Part shown: positions 35,801 to 45,187 of the stretch, in pieces | How the letters are laid out: each line of letters opens with the position of its first letter | How positions within the stretch are numbered: the first letter of the stretch is position 1 | From: JAOUEA01 sp963825685 | Lineage (GTDB): Bacteria > Actinomycetota > UBA4738 > HRBIN12 | DNA: 64,000 nucleotides | NCBI GenBank assembly: GCA_963825685.1 | Contig: CAWGUD010000001.1 | Coordinates: forward strand, 1 to 64,000 | Direction of reading: 5' to 3' | Notes under the pieces: model-generated | What the model saw: the letters and a program-made list of their open reading frames with translations, nothing else | What the model was told of the DNA's origin: nothing | Databases searched by the model: none | Position numbers and translations under genes: made by a program

Positions 35801-36924
35801 CCCGCGGCGACCTCGGCCAGCACATCGTCGGCGAGCGACAGCCCCTTCAGCGTGTGCTCGATGTCGTAGCCGAAGCCGAACCGGAGCCCCTTCTTCAGGC
35901 CGAACATGTCGCCGGGCACGAGCAGCACGCTCCGCTCGGTCCGGATGCGCTCGGCGAGCTCGAGGCTCTTGATCGGCAGGTCGTACTTCGCGTAGGCGAT
36001 CGCGCCGGCGTCGGGACGGTCCCAGGTGAAGATGTCGTCGTGGGTCCGCAGCCACGCCTCGAGCCGCGGGTAGTTGGCCCGCACGATCGCCCGCGTGCGA
36101 CCGAGGATCGCCTCGCGCACGTCGGGCAGCATCGCGAACGCGGCGAGCCGGTCGCTCACCGCCGACGGGGTGAGGGTCGTGTAGTCGTGGCGCTCCCAGA
36201 TGCGGGCGATCATCGCCGGGGGCGCGACCGCCCAGCCGACGCGCAGTCCCGGCATCGCGAACGCCTTCGAGAGCCCGCTCGTCACGATCACCTTGTCGTA
36301 GCGCCCGAAGAACGTGGGCGTGGCGACGTCGCCCTCGAGCTCCGCGCCCCGGTAGATCTCGTCGGAGACGATCCAGGCGCCGGCGCGGTCGGCGGCCTTC
36401 ACCACCTCGTCCATCTCGCGCTCGGTGAGCACGTGACCGGTCGGGTTGTTCGGGTTGCAGACCATCACGGCCTTCGTCCGCTTCGTGACCGCGTCGTGCA
36501 GCTGGTCGATGTCGAGCGTCCATCCGTCGTCGCCGAGGCGCAGCCGCACACGGTCGCTCGCGCGTCCGAACGCCGATCCGAGCCCCCACCCCTGCATGTA
36601 GTTGGGCACCATGAACGCGAGGCGGTCGCCGGGCTCCAGCAGCGCCCAGAGGGCGAGGAAGTTCGCCTCGGACCCGCCGTTGACCATCGTCACGTTCTCC
36701 GCGGTGGCTCCCGGGTACCAGGCGGCGACGTTGGCGCGCGCCTCCTCAGAGCCTTCCGAGAGCGGGTAGCCGAGCGTCGTCGCGAGGAACGCCTCGGCGT
36801 CGGCGACGGGCCCGAGCAGCTCGCGGATCGACATCGGCACCACCCCCGACTCCGACAGGTCGTGGTCGACCTCGTGCCAGTGCAGGGACTGGTAGCGCTC
36901 CATGCGGAACTGCTCGATCGTCAT
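35773..36924 (-). CDS. class I/II (aspartate-type) aminotransferase
   Basis: A 383-residue fold-type I PLP enzyme. It has MVNGGSEANFLALWALL (cofactor phosphate region), VCNPNNPTG, VSDEIYRG and the PLP lysine in TSGLSKAFAMPGLRVGW, plus a C-terminal arginine region. It resembles alanine/aspartate-type aminotransferases; exact substrate unknown. GAAGG precedes the ATG at 36924; the frame is open further upstream but without a better start. It is divergent from the cyclodeaminase-like gene. Confidence 0.85.
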   Translation of the reverse strand: MTIEQFRMERYQSLHWHEVDHDLSESGVVPMSIRELLGPVADAEAFLATTLGYPLSEGSEEARANVAAWYPGATAENVTMVNGGSEANFLALWALLEPGDRLAFMVPNYMQGWGLGSAFGRASDRVRLRLGDDGWTLDIDQLHDAVTKRTKAVMVCNPNNPTGHVLTEREMDEVVKAADRAGAWIVSDEIYRGAELEGDVATPTFFGRYDKVIVTSGLSKAFAMPGLRVGWAVAPPAMIARIWERHDYTTLTPSAVSDRLAAFAMLPDVREAILGRTRAIVRANYPRLEAWLRTHDDIFTWDRPDAGAIAYAKYDLPIKSLELAERIRTERSVLLVPGDMFGLKKGLRFGFGYDIEHTLKGLSLADDVLAEVAAGQAGDGSKR

Positions 36925-36986
36925 GCGTGAGCCCTTCGTCGGGGTGACCCCGCGACCGTAGCACCCGACGCCCGTGCATCGCCGGG

Positions 36987-36992
36987 TAGGCT
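36987..36992 (+). promoter_or_regulatory. -10 box for the cyclodeaminase-like gene
   Basis: TAGGCT lies 9 nt before the GTG at 37002, again implying a leaderless mRNA. A second GTG is at 37011. Confidence 0.45.
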
Positions 36993-37001
36993 GCCGGTAG
37001 G

Positions 37002-37979
37002 GTGGCGACCGTGGGTCGGGTCCGCATCCTCCGAGCCGACGACGTGCGAGCGGCGATCGGCATGCGAGCATGCATCGACGCGTGCGAGCGAGCGTTCGTC
37101 GCCTACTCGTCGGGTACCGCCGAGCTCCCCGGGGTGATCCACCTCGACGTGCCCGAGACGCGGGGCGAGATCCACGTGAAGGCCGGGCACCTCCACGGTT
37201 TCCCGTACTACGCGGTGAAGGCCGCGAGCGGTTTCTACGGGCTCGAGCCGCCGGCGATCGACGGGCTCGTGATCGTCTTCGACGCGCGTGACGGGTCGCC
37301 GGCGGCGTTCCTGCTCGACGGCGGGTACCTCACCGATCTGCGGACCGGAGCGGCGGGGGGAGTGGCGGCGCGCCACCTGGCGCCCGAGCGCGTCGAGCGC
37401 GTGGCCGTGATCGGCACCGGCGCCCAGGCCCGCTACCAGGTGGAGGCGCTCGCCGAGGTGCGGCCCGGCTTCTCCGAGGTGCGGGTCTGGGGACGGAACC
37501 CGGCGCACGCGCAGAGAGCCGTCGAGGACCTGCGCGCCGTCCTCGGAGATGGTTGCGCGGTCAAGTATCTGGCGTCCCCCCGCGAGGCGGTCGACGGCGC
37601 CGACGTCGTCGTCACGTGCACCGCCGCCCGCGAGCCGCTCGTGGACGCGGCGTGGCTCGCTCCGGGCGCGCACGTGACCGCGGTCGGTTCCGACGGGCCG
37701 GGCAAGCAGGAGCTCGACCCCCAGATCCTGCGCGACGCCGACGTGCTCGCGGTCGACTCGGTCGAGCAATGCTCGGCGCTCGGCGAGCTGCAGCATGCCG
37801 CCGACCAGGCCGGCCGGGCGGTCGAGCTGGGCGCGATCTGCGACGGCGCCGTCGCGGGACGCACGGAACGGGGGCAGTCGACCGTCTGCGACCTCACCGG
37901 CGTCGGGGTGCAGGACGTCGCCGCCGCGAACGAGGTGATGCGAGCCGTCGGCGAGCGCGGCGAGTCGATCGCGCTGTGA
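37002..37979 (+). CDS. ornithine cyclodeaminase / mu-crystallin family protein
   Basis: A 325-residue NAD(P)-dependent enzyme. It has the substrate-side GEIHVKAGHLHGFPYYAVKAAS region, GYLTDLRTGAAGGVAARHLA, and the nucleotide-binding AVIGTGAQARYQVEAL Rossmann motif. Relatives are ornithine cyclodeaminase, alanine dehydrogenase (archaeal) and ketimine reductases. The stop overlaps the next start (GTGA). The linked kinase-like gene suggests amino-acid or amine metabolism, but the pairing gives no clear pathway. Confidence 0.85.
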   Translation: MATVGRVRILRADDVRAAIGMRACIDACERAFVAYSSGTAELPGVIHLDVPETRGEIHVKAGHLHGFPYYAVKAASGFYGLEPPAIDGLVIVFDARDGSPAAFLLDGGYLTDLRTGAAGGVAARHLAPERVERVAVIGTGAQARYQVEALAEVRPGFSEVRVWGRNPAHAQRAVEDLRAVLGDGCAVKYLASPREAVDGADVVVTCTAAREPLVDAAWLAPGAHVTAVGSDGPGKQELDPQILRDADVLAVDSVEQCSALGELQHAADQAGRAVELGAICDGAVAGRTERGQSTVCDLTGVGVQDVAAANEVMRAVGERGESIAL

Positions 37980-38971
37980 CCGACCCGGCACGCTCGTTCG
38001 ACGACCTCCCCGCCGAGGAGCGCGTCGCACGGCTGCGCCGCCTCGCGGAGCGCGCGCTGGAGCGCTACGACGTGCCGTCGCCCTCGATCGAGTTGATCAC
38101 CGACGACTGGAACTGCGTCTTCCGCGTCGATGCCGCCGACGGATCGCGACTCGTGCTGCGCGTGAGCCGGCCGGGCCGGCGCACGCTCGACGAGGTCCGC
38201 GGTGAGATGGCGTGGCTCGCGGCGATCGCGGCCGAAGGGAACCTCGTCGTGCCGGTGCCACGCCCCGCTCGCGACGGGTCCCTCGCGTTCGAGGCATCGG
38301 CCGAGGGCGTGCCCGAGCCCCGCACCATCGCAGTGTTCGGCTGGATCGAGGGCGAGCAGCTCGCGACCGCGATGACCGAACGGAACCTCGAGACCTACGG
38401 CGAGGTGGCGGCGAGCCTCCATGCCCAGGCGAGTGGCTTCGATCCGCCCGCGGGGATGAAGACGTGGGACTCGCCGTACCCGTTCCTCGAGCCCGAGGTG
38501 CTCTTCGACGAGGAGCACCGCGAGACGCTCGGGCCGGCCGGCGTCCTCCCCTTCGAGCGGGCACGAGCCTCGACCCAGGAGGCGATCGAGCGGCTGGCGG
38601 TGGCCGAGCCGCCGCGCATGATCCATGCCGACCTGCACGAGGAGAACGCGTTCGTGCGGGCGGACGGCTCGATCGCGATGCTCGACTTCGACGACTGCAT
38701 GCTCGGATGGCCCGTCCAGGATCTCGGGATCACCGTGTTCGAGCTCGCCGGCCGCGAGGACTTCGAGCGGCTCGAGCGGGCATTGCGACGCGGGTACGAG
38801 CGGGTCGCCCCCTGGCCGGAACGCGCGCCCGGGGAGGTCCGGGTGTTCGCCGCCGACCGATGCCTGATGCTGTCGAACTACATCGTGCAGGACCACGATC
38901 CCGAGTACCGGGCCGAGGCGCCCGCCTACGTCGGCCGGTGGTCCGCGAGGATCGATCTGCTCCTGGGCTGA
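37976..38971 (+). CDS. APH-family phosphotransferase
   Basis: A 331-residue protein with the aminoglycoside-phosphotransferase / choline-kinase fold. The Brenner-type catalytic loop is MIHADLHEENAFV, followed by the metal-binding AMLDFDDCMLG, and the N-lobe has VFRVDAADGSRLVLRVSRPG. Family members phosphorylate small alcohols such as homoserine, choline or aminoglycosides; there is no sign that this is a resistance gene. It starts at GTG 37976, coupled to the cyclodeaminase-like gene. Confidence 0.83.
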   Translation: MTDPARSFDDLPAEERVARLRRLAERALERYDVPSPSIELITDDWNCVFRVDAADGSRLVLRVSRPGRRTLDEVRGEMAWLAAIAAEGNLVVPVPRPARDGSLAFEASAEGVPEPRTIAVFGWIEGEQLATAMTERNLETYGEVAASLHAQASGFDPPAGMKTWDSPYPFLEPEVLFDEEHRETLGPAGVLPFERARASTQEAIERLAVAEPPRMIHADLHEENAFVRADGSIAMLDFDDCMLGWPVQDLGITVFELAGREDFERLERALRRGYERVAPWPERAPGEVRVFAADRCLMLSNYIVQDHDPEYRAEAPAYVGRWSARIDLLLG

Positions 38972-39007
38972 GCCGGCGAGCTCAGCCGGCGGGCTCAGTA
39001 GGCGAGC

Positions 39008-39769
39008 TCACCCCGCGAGTCGGGCGAGGACCTCGTCGTGGACCAGGCCGTTCGACGACACCACGCTTCCGAGGTGGCGCGTCGGCGATCCGTCGAGTTG
39101 GGTGACCCGGCCGCCCGCTTCCTCGACGACGATCTGGAACGCCGCGTAGTCCCAGATGTTCAGCTCGGCCTCGATCATCGCCTCGCCGGCGCCGCGTGCG
39201 ACGAGCGCGTGCCCCCAGAAGTCGCCGAAGCCCCGTGATCGCGGAACGGCCGACACCAACTCGACGACGCGACTGCGGCGGTCGTCGGGCCACGCCTCGA
39301 GCCCTGCGAGGAACACCTGCGCCTCGTCGAGACGGTCGACGTCGCTGACCCCGATCCGCCGGCCGTTCATCCGTGCGCCGGTGCCGCGTGCCGCCTCGTA
39401 CCGCTCGCCGATCGCCGGGGCGTTCACGATCCCGAGCGCCAGCTCACCGTCGACCTGCAGGGCGATCAGCGTGGCCCAGATCGGGATTCCTCGAGCGTAG
39501 TTGGCGGTGGCATCGATGGGGTCGACGATCCAGACACGGCCGGTCGCGCGGTCGGCGCCACCTTCCTCCTCGCCGAGCACGTGGTCGTCGGGGAACGCCG
39601 CCGCGACCTGCTCGCGCACCATCGCCTCGATCGACGTGTCGGCCTGGGTCACGACGGTGCGGTCGGCCTTGTGCCGGACCTCGAGCCCGTCGCCCAGGAA
39701 CAGGCCCATGCCGATGTCGGCGGCTCGGTCGGCCAGGCCGTTCGCGAACGCACGCTCGTGCTCGAACAC
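39008..39769 (-). CDS. inositol-monophosphatase-family phosphatase (histidinol-phosphatase-like)
   Basis: A 253-residue Mg-dependent phosphatase. Metal-binding motifs are GEEEG (66-70), WIVDPIDATANY (80-91) and the late WDYAAFQIVVEEAGG. The family covers inositol monophosphatase, HisN-type histidinol phosphatase and 3'-phosphoadenosine phosphatase; the compact TANYARGIP form is closest to HisN-like proteins, but this is uncertain. TAGTCT lies 6 nt before the GTG at 39769, so the mRNA is likely leaderless. It is divergent from tig. Confidence 0.85.
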   Translation of the reverse strand: MFEHERAFANGLADRAADIGMGLFLGDGLEVRHKADRTVVTQADTSIEAMVREQVAAAFPDDHVLGEEEGGADRATGRVWIVDPIDATANYARGIPIWATLIALQVDGELALGIVNAPAIGERYEAARGTGARMNGRRIGVSDVDRLDEAQVFLAGLEAWPDDRRSRVVELVSAVPRSRGFGDFWGHALVARGAGEAMIEAELNIWDYAAFQIVVEEAGGRVTQLDGSPTRHLGSVVSSNGLVHDEVLARLAG

Positions 39770-39775
39770 GCACCG

Positions 39776-39847
39776 AGACTATCGGCCGACGCCCGCGCCA
39801 CGCTGGACCTTCGGCCGAGGACCGCTCGAAACGATCTCGGGTAGCCT
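39776..39847. promoter_or_regulatory. divergent -10 boxes for the phosphatase gene and tig
   Basis: Minus strand TAGTCT (39781-39776) is 6 nt before the GTG at 39769. Plus strand TAGCCT (39842-39847) is 10 nt before the tig ATG at 39858. No conserved -35 seen for either. Confidence 0.5.
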
Positions 39848-39857
39848 GACTGGACCT

Positions 39858-41250
39858 ATGCAGACGACCGTCGAGAACACCGAGAAGCACACCGTCAAGC
39901 TCACCGTCGAGATCCCGCCCGACGAGTACTCGAAGGAGCTCGACGCCACCTACAAGAGCATCGCGAACCAGGTCAAGATCCCCGGGTTCCGCAAGGGCAA
40001 GGTGCCCAAGCAGATCATCGACGCCCAGATCGGGCGCGAGGTCGTGCGCGACGAGTTCCTCGAGCACGCCGTGCCCCAGTACTACCGCCAGGCGGTCTCC
40101 GAGCAGGACCTCGCCCCGATCGCCGACCCGGAGATCGACCTCGAGGGGTTCGCCGACGACGCACCCCTCGTGTTCACCGCCGTCGTCGAGGTCCGGCCCC
40201 GGCTCGAGCTGAGCGAGAGCGACTACGTCGGGCCTGAAGGTGACGAAGCCGAGCGCCGAGGTGGCCGAGTCCGACGTCGACGAGTGGATCGATCGCCTGC
40301 GTGAGCGGTTCGCCGAGCTCGAGCCGGCCGACCGGCCGGTGATCGACGGCGACTTCGTCACGATCGACGTCAAGGCCCTCGCCGGCGATGAGGAGATCGA
40401 CGGCCTGACCCGGACCGACTACCTCTACTTCGTCGGGTCGGGTGAGTTCGGACCCGCGCTCGACGAGCAGCTGGCCGGCACGAAGCCCGGCGACATCCTC
40501 AAGGTGTCCGAGGAGATGGGACCGGGGGCGGGGGAGGCACTCGCCGGCACGACCGCCGACCTCACCGTGCTCGTGAAGGACGTGAAGGCGCGCAAGCTCC
40601 CCGAGGCCGACGACGACTTCGCGAAGACCGCGTCGGAGTTCGACACGATCGACCAGCTCCGTGACGACCTGCGCACGCGCCTGGGCGAGATGAAGGAACG
40701 CGAGGTCGCGGCGACGGTCCGAGACCGCGTGCTCGACGCGATGATCGACTCGATCGAGGTCGACATCCCCGACACCCTGATCGACGACGAGACCGAGCAC
40801 CGGGTCGCCAGCGCCGGGGAGCGCGCCCAGCGCGCCGGGGTGACGCTCGACGACCTGCTCGAGGCCCAAGGATGGGACGAGGCCCGGCTCCGAGAGGATT
40901 CGCGGGATCACGCGATCCGGGCGATCAAGGCGGACCTGGCCCTCGAGGGCGTCGCGAGGGCCGAGACGATCGAGGTCACCGCCGACGAGCTGGGCACCGA
41001 GATCACCTCCCTCGCAGAGGCCTACGGCCGCGACTCGAAGGAGCTCGCGAAGCAGCTCGAACGCACCGGTCAGATCGTGACGCTGGCCGGGGATATCATC
41101 AGAGGCAAGGCCCTCGACCTGTTGGTCGAGCGTGCCGACATCGAACCCGAAGGGCTTGAAGGAACCGACGGGACCGCCGAGGCCGAGCCGGCCGAGGGCG
41201 GCTCCGAGCCAGAGATCGAGACCTCCGACGACGCCGAGGAGACGACATGA
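39858..41250 (+). CDS. tig: trigger factor (frameshifted)
   Basis: Ribosome-associated chaperone and prolyl isomerase, 463 residues after removing one G near 40231 (the frame then reads SDYVGLKVTKPSAEVAES). The N-terminal ribosome-binding signature GFRKGKVP is at 43-50; the FKBP-type domain and helical C-terminal arms follow, with an acidic tail. The stop overlaps clpP by 4 nt. tig-clpP-clpX is the usual bacterial order. Confidence 0.95.
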
Positions 41251-41900
41251 CCGACATGCGAACGAACATCACCGCCAACGACTACCTGGTGCCCGTGGTC
41301 GTCGAGCAGACGAGCCGCGGCGAGCGCTCGTTCGACATCTACTCGCGCCTGCTGAAGGAGCGCATCGTCTTCCTCGGCACCCCGATCGACGACAACGTCG
41401 GCAACCTGATCATGGCGCAGCTGCTGCACCTCGAGAGCGAGGACCCCGACAAGGACATCCACCTGTACATCAACTCGCCGGGTGGGGTCATCACGTCGCT
41501 GTTCGCGATCTACGACACGATGCAGTACATCAAGCCCGACGTGTCCACGATCGTGATGGGCCAGGCCGCGAGCGCCGCGGCGGTGCTGCTGCTCGCGGGG
41601 GCTCCGGGCAAGCGGTTCGCGTTGCCGCACTCCCGCGTGCTGCTGCACCAGCCGCACGGTGGCGCCGAGGGCCAGGCCGTCGACATCGAGATCCAGGCCA
41701 AGGAGATCACCCGGTCGCGCCAGCTGCTCGAGAAGCTGATCGCCCATCACACCGGTCAGCCGATCGAGAAGGTGGCCAAGGACACCGACCGTGACTTCAT
41801 CCTCACGGCCGACGAGGCGAAGGAGTACGGAGCGATCGACGAGATCATCACCACGCGCGGGATCGCCGAGCTTGCTTCCGCCGGGGTCGCCGGCGCGTGA
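41247..41900 (+). CDS. clpP: ATP-dependent Clp protease proteolytic subunit
   Basis: A 217-residue serine peptidase with the complete triad: S109 in GQAASAAAVLL, H134 in RVLLHQPHGG and D183 in DTDRDFIL. It forms the barrel that degrades proteins unfolded by ClpX. Only one clpP lies here; many actinobacteria have clpP1-clpP2 in tandem at this place. It is coupled to tig and followed after 72 nt and a hairpin by clpX. Confidence 0.96.
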   Translation: MTDMRTNITANDYLVPVVVEQTSRGERSFDIYSRLLKERIVFLGTPIDDNVGNLIMAQLLHLESEDPDKDIHLYINSPGGVITSLFAIYDTMQYIKPDVSTIVMGQAASAAAVLLLAGAPGKRFALPHSRVLLHQPHGGAEGQAVDIEIQAKEITRSRQLLEKLIAHHTGQPIEKVAKDTDRDFILTADEAKEYGAIDEIITTRGIAELASAGVAGA

Positions 41901-41916
41901 TAATGCGCTGACACAT

Positions 41917-41944
41917 ATCGGCCGGGTCGCGAGACCCGGCCGAT
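41917..41944. terminator. hairpin between clpP and clpX
   Basis: ATCGGCCGGGTC (41917-41928), GCGA tetraloop, GACCCGGCCGAT (41933-41944): a perfect 12-bp stem with a GNRA-type loop and no T tract. It may end the tig-clpP transcript, attenuate read-through into clpX, or stabilise the mRNA end. Confidence 0.6.
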
Positions 41945-41972
41945 CGGTCCGTCGGAGAGGGAAGAGAGGCAG

Positions 41973-43244
41973 ATGGCCAAGTTCGGGGATTCCGACCTGC
42001 TGAAGTGCTCCTTCTGCGGGAAGAGCCAGAAGCAGGTCAAGAAGCTGATCGCCGGCCCCGGTGTCTACATCTGCGACGAGTGCATCGACCTCTGCAACGA
42101 GATCATCGAGGAAGAGCTCTCCGAGACGACCGAGCTGAAGCTCGACGAGCTGCCCAAGCCACAGGAGATCTTCTCGTTCCTCGACGAGTACGTCGTCGAC
42201 CAGGAGCGGGCGAAGAAGGTGCTCTCGGTCGCGGTCTACAACCACTACAAGCGCATCCAGGTGGGCACCACGACCGACGATGTCGAGCTGCAGAAGTCCA
42301 ACATCATGATCCTCGGGCCGACCGGATGCGGCAAGACCTACCTGGCACAGACGCTCGCCCGCATGCTCAACGTGCCGTTCGCGATCGCCGACGCCACGGC
42401 GCTCACCGAGGCCGGGTACGTCGGCGAGGACGTCGAGAACATCCTGCTGAAGCTGATCCAGGCCGCGGACTACGACGTCAAGAAGGCCGAGACCGGCATC
42501 ATCTACATCGACGAGATCGACAAGGTCGCGCGCAAGAGCGAGAACCCGTCGATCACGCGCGACGTCTCCGGCGAGGGCGTGCAGCAGGCGTTGCTGAAGA
42601 TCCTCGAGGGCACGCAGGCGAGCGTTCCGCCCCAGGGTGGCCGCAAGCACCCCCACCAGGAGTTCATCCAGATCGACACCACCAACGTGCTGTTCATCTG
42701 TGGCGGCGCCTTCGCGGGCCTCGACAAGATCATCGAGAGCCGCATCGGGCGCAAGGGCGTCGGCTTCGGTGCCGACGTCGTCTCCCGCGCCGACAAGGAC
42801 ATCGGCGAGGTCTTCTCCCAGGTGTTGCCCGAGGATCTGCTGAAGTTCGGCCTGATCCCCGAGTTCGTCGGCCGTCTTCCGGTGATCACGAGCGTCGACA
42901 ACCTCGACGAGGACGCCCTGGTCGACATCCTCACGAAGCCGAAGAACGCCCTCGTGCGCCAGTACCAGCGCTTCTTCGAGTTCGACGGCGTCGAGCTCGA
43001 GTTCAAGGACGACGCGCTGCGGGCGATCAGCGAGCAGGCGATCCTGCGCGGCACCGGTGCGCGCGGCCTCCGCGCGATCATGGAAGAGGTGCTGCTCAAC
43101 GTGATGTACGAGCTGCCCTCGCGCGAGGACGTCACGAAGTGCCTCGTCGACAAGGACGTCGTGCTCACGGGCGTGAATCCCACCTTGGTGCCGCACGCGA
43201 AGACCACGAAGAAGCGCAGCGAGCGCCAGGAGAAGACCGCCTAG
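41973..43244 (+). CDS. clpX: Clp protease ATP-binding subunit
   Basis: A 423-residue AAA+ unfoldase. The N-terminal zinc domain has cysteines 12, 15, 34 and 37. Walker A is GPTGCGKT, Walker B IIYIDEIDK, with the pore loop GYVGED and the ClpP-docking IGF-like region (RKGVGFGADV) later. GAGAGGGAAGAGAGG precedes the ATG. It delivers tagged proteins to ClpP. Confidence 0.97.
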   Translation: MAKFGDSDLLKCSFCGKSQKQVKKLIAGPGVYICDECIDLCNEIIEEELSETTELKLDELPKPQEIFSFLDEYVVDQERAKKVLSVAVYNHYKRIQVGTTTDDVELQKSNIMILGPTGCGKTYLAQTLARMLNVPFAIADATALTEAGYVGEDVENILLKLIQAADYDVKKAETGIIYIDEIDKVARKSENPSITRDVSGEGVQQALLKILEGTQASVPPQGGRKHPHQEFIQIDTTNVLFICGGAFAGLDKIIESRIGRKGVGFGADVVSRADKDIGEVFSQVLPEDLLKFGLIPEFVGRLPVITSVDNLDEDALVDILTKPKNALVRQYQRFFEFDGVELEFKDDALRAISEQAILRGTGARGLRAIMEEVLLNVMYELPSREDVTKCLVDKDVVLTGVNPTLVPHAKTTKKRSERQEKTA

Positions 43245-43349
43245 CTGGCACGGCACTCCTCGATCCACCGCAGATGCTGGAAGTCGGTCCTTCGGCGTTC
43301 CATGATTCCCCGATGGGGCAGCGAGCCCCGCTGACGGATGGGGGGATCG

Positions 43350-43922
43350 ATGGAACCTGATATCCGACGCGAGGCGACCGGCTTCGCCAGGAACTGGTGG
43401 CTGTTCCTGATCACGGGCATCGCGTGGCTGATGATCGGCGTGCTCGTGCTCCGATTCAACGTCACGTCGGTGGCCACCGTGGGCATCTTGCTCGGCGTGA
43501 TGTTCCTGGGGGCGGCGATCAACGAGTTCCTCGCATCGACGACCGTCAGCGGCGGCTGGAAGTTCGTCCACATCGCGCTGGGGGTCCTGTTCGTCCTCGG
43601 GTCGCTCTGGGGCTTCATCCGGCCGATCGATACGGCATTCGCTCTGGCCTCGGTCCTGGGCTTCCTGCTGGTGCTGATGGGATCGATGCACGTGATCGGC
43701 GCCGTGCTGTCCCGCGAGGGCAACCCGCTGTGGTGGCTCGGTCTCACCGTCGGCATCCTCGAGATCCTGCTGGCGATGTGGGTGTCGCAGCAGTACTACG
43801 ACGCCCGGATCGCGCTGATCCTGATCTGGGTGGGCTTCATGGCGATCTTCCGCGGCATCGGCGAGATCGTGATGGCGTTCGAGTTGCATCACGCCAAGAA
43901 GTCGATGGAGGTGGCGGCCTGA
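43350..43922 (+). CDS. HdeD / DUF308-family membrane protein
   Basis: A 190-residue protein with six hydrophobic helices in three related pairs, beginning NWWLFLITGIAWLMIGVLVL. The family includes E. coli HdeD, linked to acid resistance, but its mechanism is unknown. The ATG at 43350 is chosen for the GGGGGG run just before it; an ATG at 43338 is in frame. Its last codons carry the Shine-Dalgarno sequence of the next gene. Confidence 0.82.
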   Translation: MEPDIRREATGFARNWWLFLITGIAWLMIGVLVLRFNVTSVATVGILLGVMFLGAAINEFLASTTVSGGWKFVHIALGVLFVLGSLWGFIRPIDTAFALASVLGFLLVLMGSMHVIGAVLSREGNPLWWLGLTVGILEILLAMWVSQQYYDARIALILIWVGFMAIFRGIGEIVMAFELHHAKKSMEVAA

Positions 43923-44734
43923 GGGCCGCGCCGATCCGCTCGCTCGCCGTCGCGGCCCTGATCGTCAGCGTGATGTCGGGCTGCGCCGACGACGGGTCCT
44001 CGGGTGACGGCGACGATCCCGCGGCGTCGATCGTCGGGGTCACATGGATCCTCGAGGCCGCGGCGACCGAGGCGCTCGTCGACGAGGTCGTGCCCGAGCA
44101 CGCGCGGGTCACGATCAGGTTCGAGGACGACGGCACGGCGAGCGGGTCGGCGGGCTGCAACAACTACGCGGGCTCGTACACGACGAGCGCCGACGGTGCG
44201 ATCTCGATCGAGGCCGGCGGCATGACGATGATGGCGTGCGAGGAGCCGCTCATGCGGCTCGACGCGGCCTACGTCGCGGCTCTGGGCGAGGTGGATGCCT
44301 TCGAGATCGTCGACGGGGGCGACTCCCTCCTGCTCTCGGGAGCCGAGACGCCGTTGACGTACACGGCCGAGCAGCCCATGCCGCTGGAGGGCACCGCGTG
44401 GCGGGTCGACGGCATCGCGATCGGCAGCGACGCGGTGTCGTCGACGATCGCGGGCGCCGATGCCGACCTCGTCTTCGACGCCGGCGTCGTCTCGGGCAGC
44501 ACGGGCTGCAACACCCTCAACGGCTCGTACTCGATCGACGGCGACCCCAGCGTGGGCGCGATCTCCTTCTCCGAGATCGCCACGACCAAGATGGCCTGCG
44601 AGCCCGACGTGGCGGAGCAGGAACAGGCGATCCTGACGGGCCTCGACGAGGCCGCGAGCTACACGATCGCCGGGTCGACGATGTCGCTGTCCGACGGCGA
44701 CGGCGCGTTCCTGCTCTCGCTCGTCGCGTCGTGA
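43919..44734 (+). CDS. lipoprotein with two META domains, probable CTG start
   Basis: About 271 residues. The signal peptide runs RAAPIRSLAVAALIVSVMSG to a cysteine (lipobox MSGC), and two META domains follow (GTASGSAGCNNYAGSY and GVVSGSTGCNTLNGSY, each with a MACE-type motif later). META domains also occur in heat-shock protein HslJ. No ATG, GTG or TTG lies at the expected start. CTG 43919 overlaps the upstream stop as CTGA, with GGAGGTGG at ideal distance. Either CTG is used or a base is misread. Confidence 0.72.
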   Translation: MRAAPIRSLAVAALIVSVMSGCADDGSSGDGDDPAASIVGVTWILEAAATEALVDEVVPEHARVTIRFEDDGTASGSAGCNNYAGSYTTSADGAISIEAGGMTMMACEEPLMRLDAAYVAALGEVDAFEIVDGGDSLLLSGAETPLTYTAEQPMPLEGTAWRVDGIAIGSDAVSSTIAGADADLVFDAGVVSGSTGCNTLNGSYSIDGDPSVGAISFSEIATTKMACEPDVAEQEQAILTGLDEAASYTIAGSTMSLSDGDGAFLLSLVAS

Positions 44735-44740
44735 CGCGCA

Positions 44741-44768
44741 GGAGCCCGGCCGATGTCGGCCGGGCTCC
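44741..44768. terminator. hairpin between convergent genes
   Basis: GGAGCCCGGCCGA (44741-44753) and TCGGCCGGGCTCC (44756-44768) form a 12-13 bp GC stem with a very short loop. It separates the META lipoprotein gene from the convergent SHOCT gene and can serve both strands. Confidence 0.7.
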
Positions 44769-44796
44769 GTCGTGATGCCGATGCGGTGCGCTCAGC

Positions 44797-45187
44797 TCAG
44801 GAGAGCGCCTTCTTCTTCAGCGCGTCGAACTCCTCCTGGCTGATCGCTCCGGAGTCGAGCAGCTCCTTGGCCTTGGCGATCTCGCCGGAAGGCCCGGCGT
44901 CGGCGGCGGCCTTCTGCACGTACTGCTGGAAGTCGGCCTCGGCCGCCTTCTGCTGTGCGACATCCCGCTGCGCCATGTCCTTGCCGTGCACGATCACGTA
45001 GATGAACAACGTGAGGAACGGCAGGAACAGCAGGGCGATCAGCCACACGGCCTTCATGCCGCCCGACATCTGCGTGGTTGCGGAAGATGTCGAAGATGAC
45101 CCTGAACAGGATCATCAGGTACATGATCATGAAGAAGATCACGACCGTGGTCCACAAGATCTCGCCGAAATCGATCTCTGCGAGCAA
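44797..45187 (-). CDS. membrane protein with C-terminal SHOCT domain (frameshifted, TTG start)
   Basis: About 129 residues after removing one G near 45072 (FDIFRNHQMSGGMKAVWL). Two hydrophobic helices (WTTVVIFFMIMYLMILF and WLIALLFLPFLTLFIYVIV) are followed by a coiled segment and a SHOCT motif, AKELLDSGAISQEEFDALKKKAL. The domain order is the common actinobacterial PLDc_N-like/SHOCT type. AAAGGAG lies correctly before a TTG at 45187, and no ATG is in range. It is divergent from valS. Function unknown. Confidence 0.72.

Noticed and set aside
37976..38971. Aminoglycoside resistance gene
   Set aside because: The APH fold is shared with many metabolic kinases; operon context with a cyclodeaminase-like gene points to metabolism.
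41070..43892. Very long minus-strand frame (940 codons) opposite clpP and clpX
   Set aside because: Composition is that of an antisense shadow (Asp/His/Arg/Val-rich), with no domain, over strongly conserved genes.
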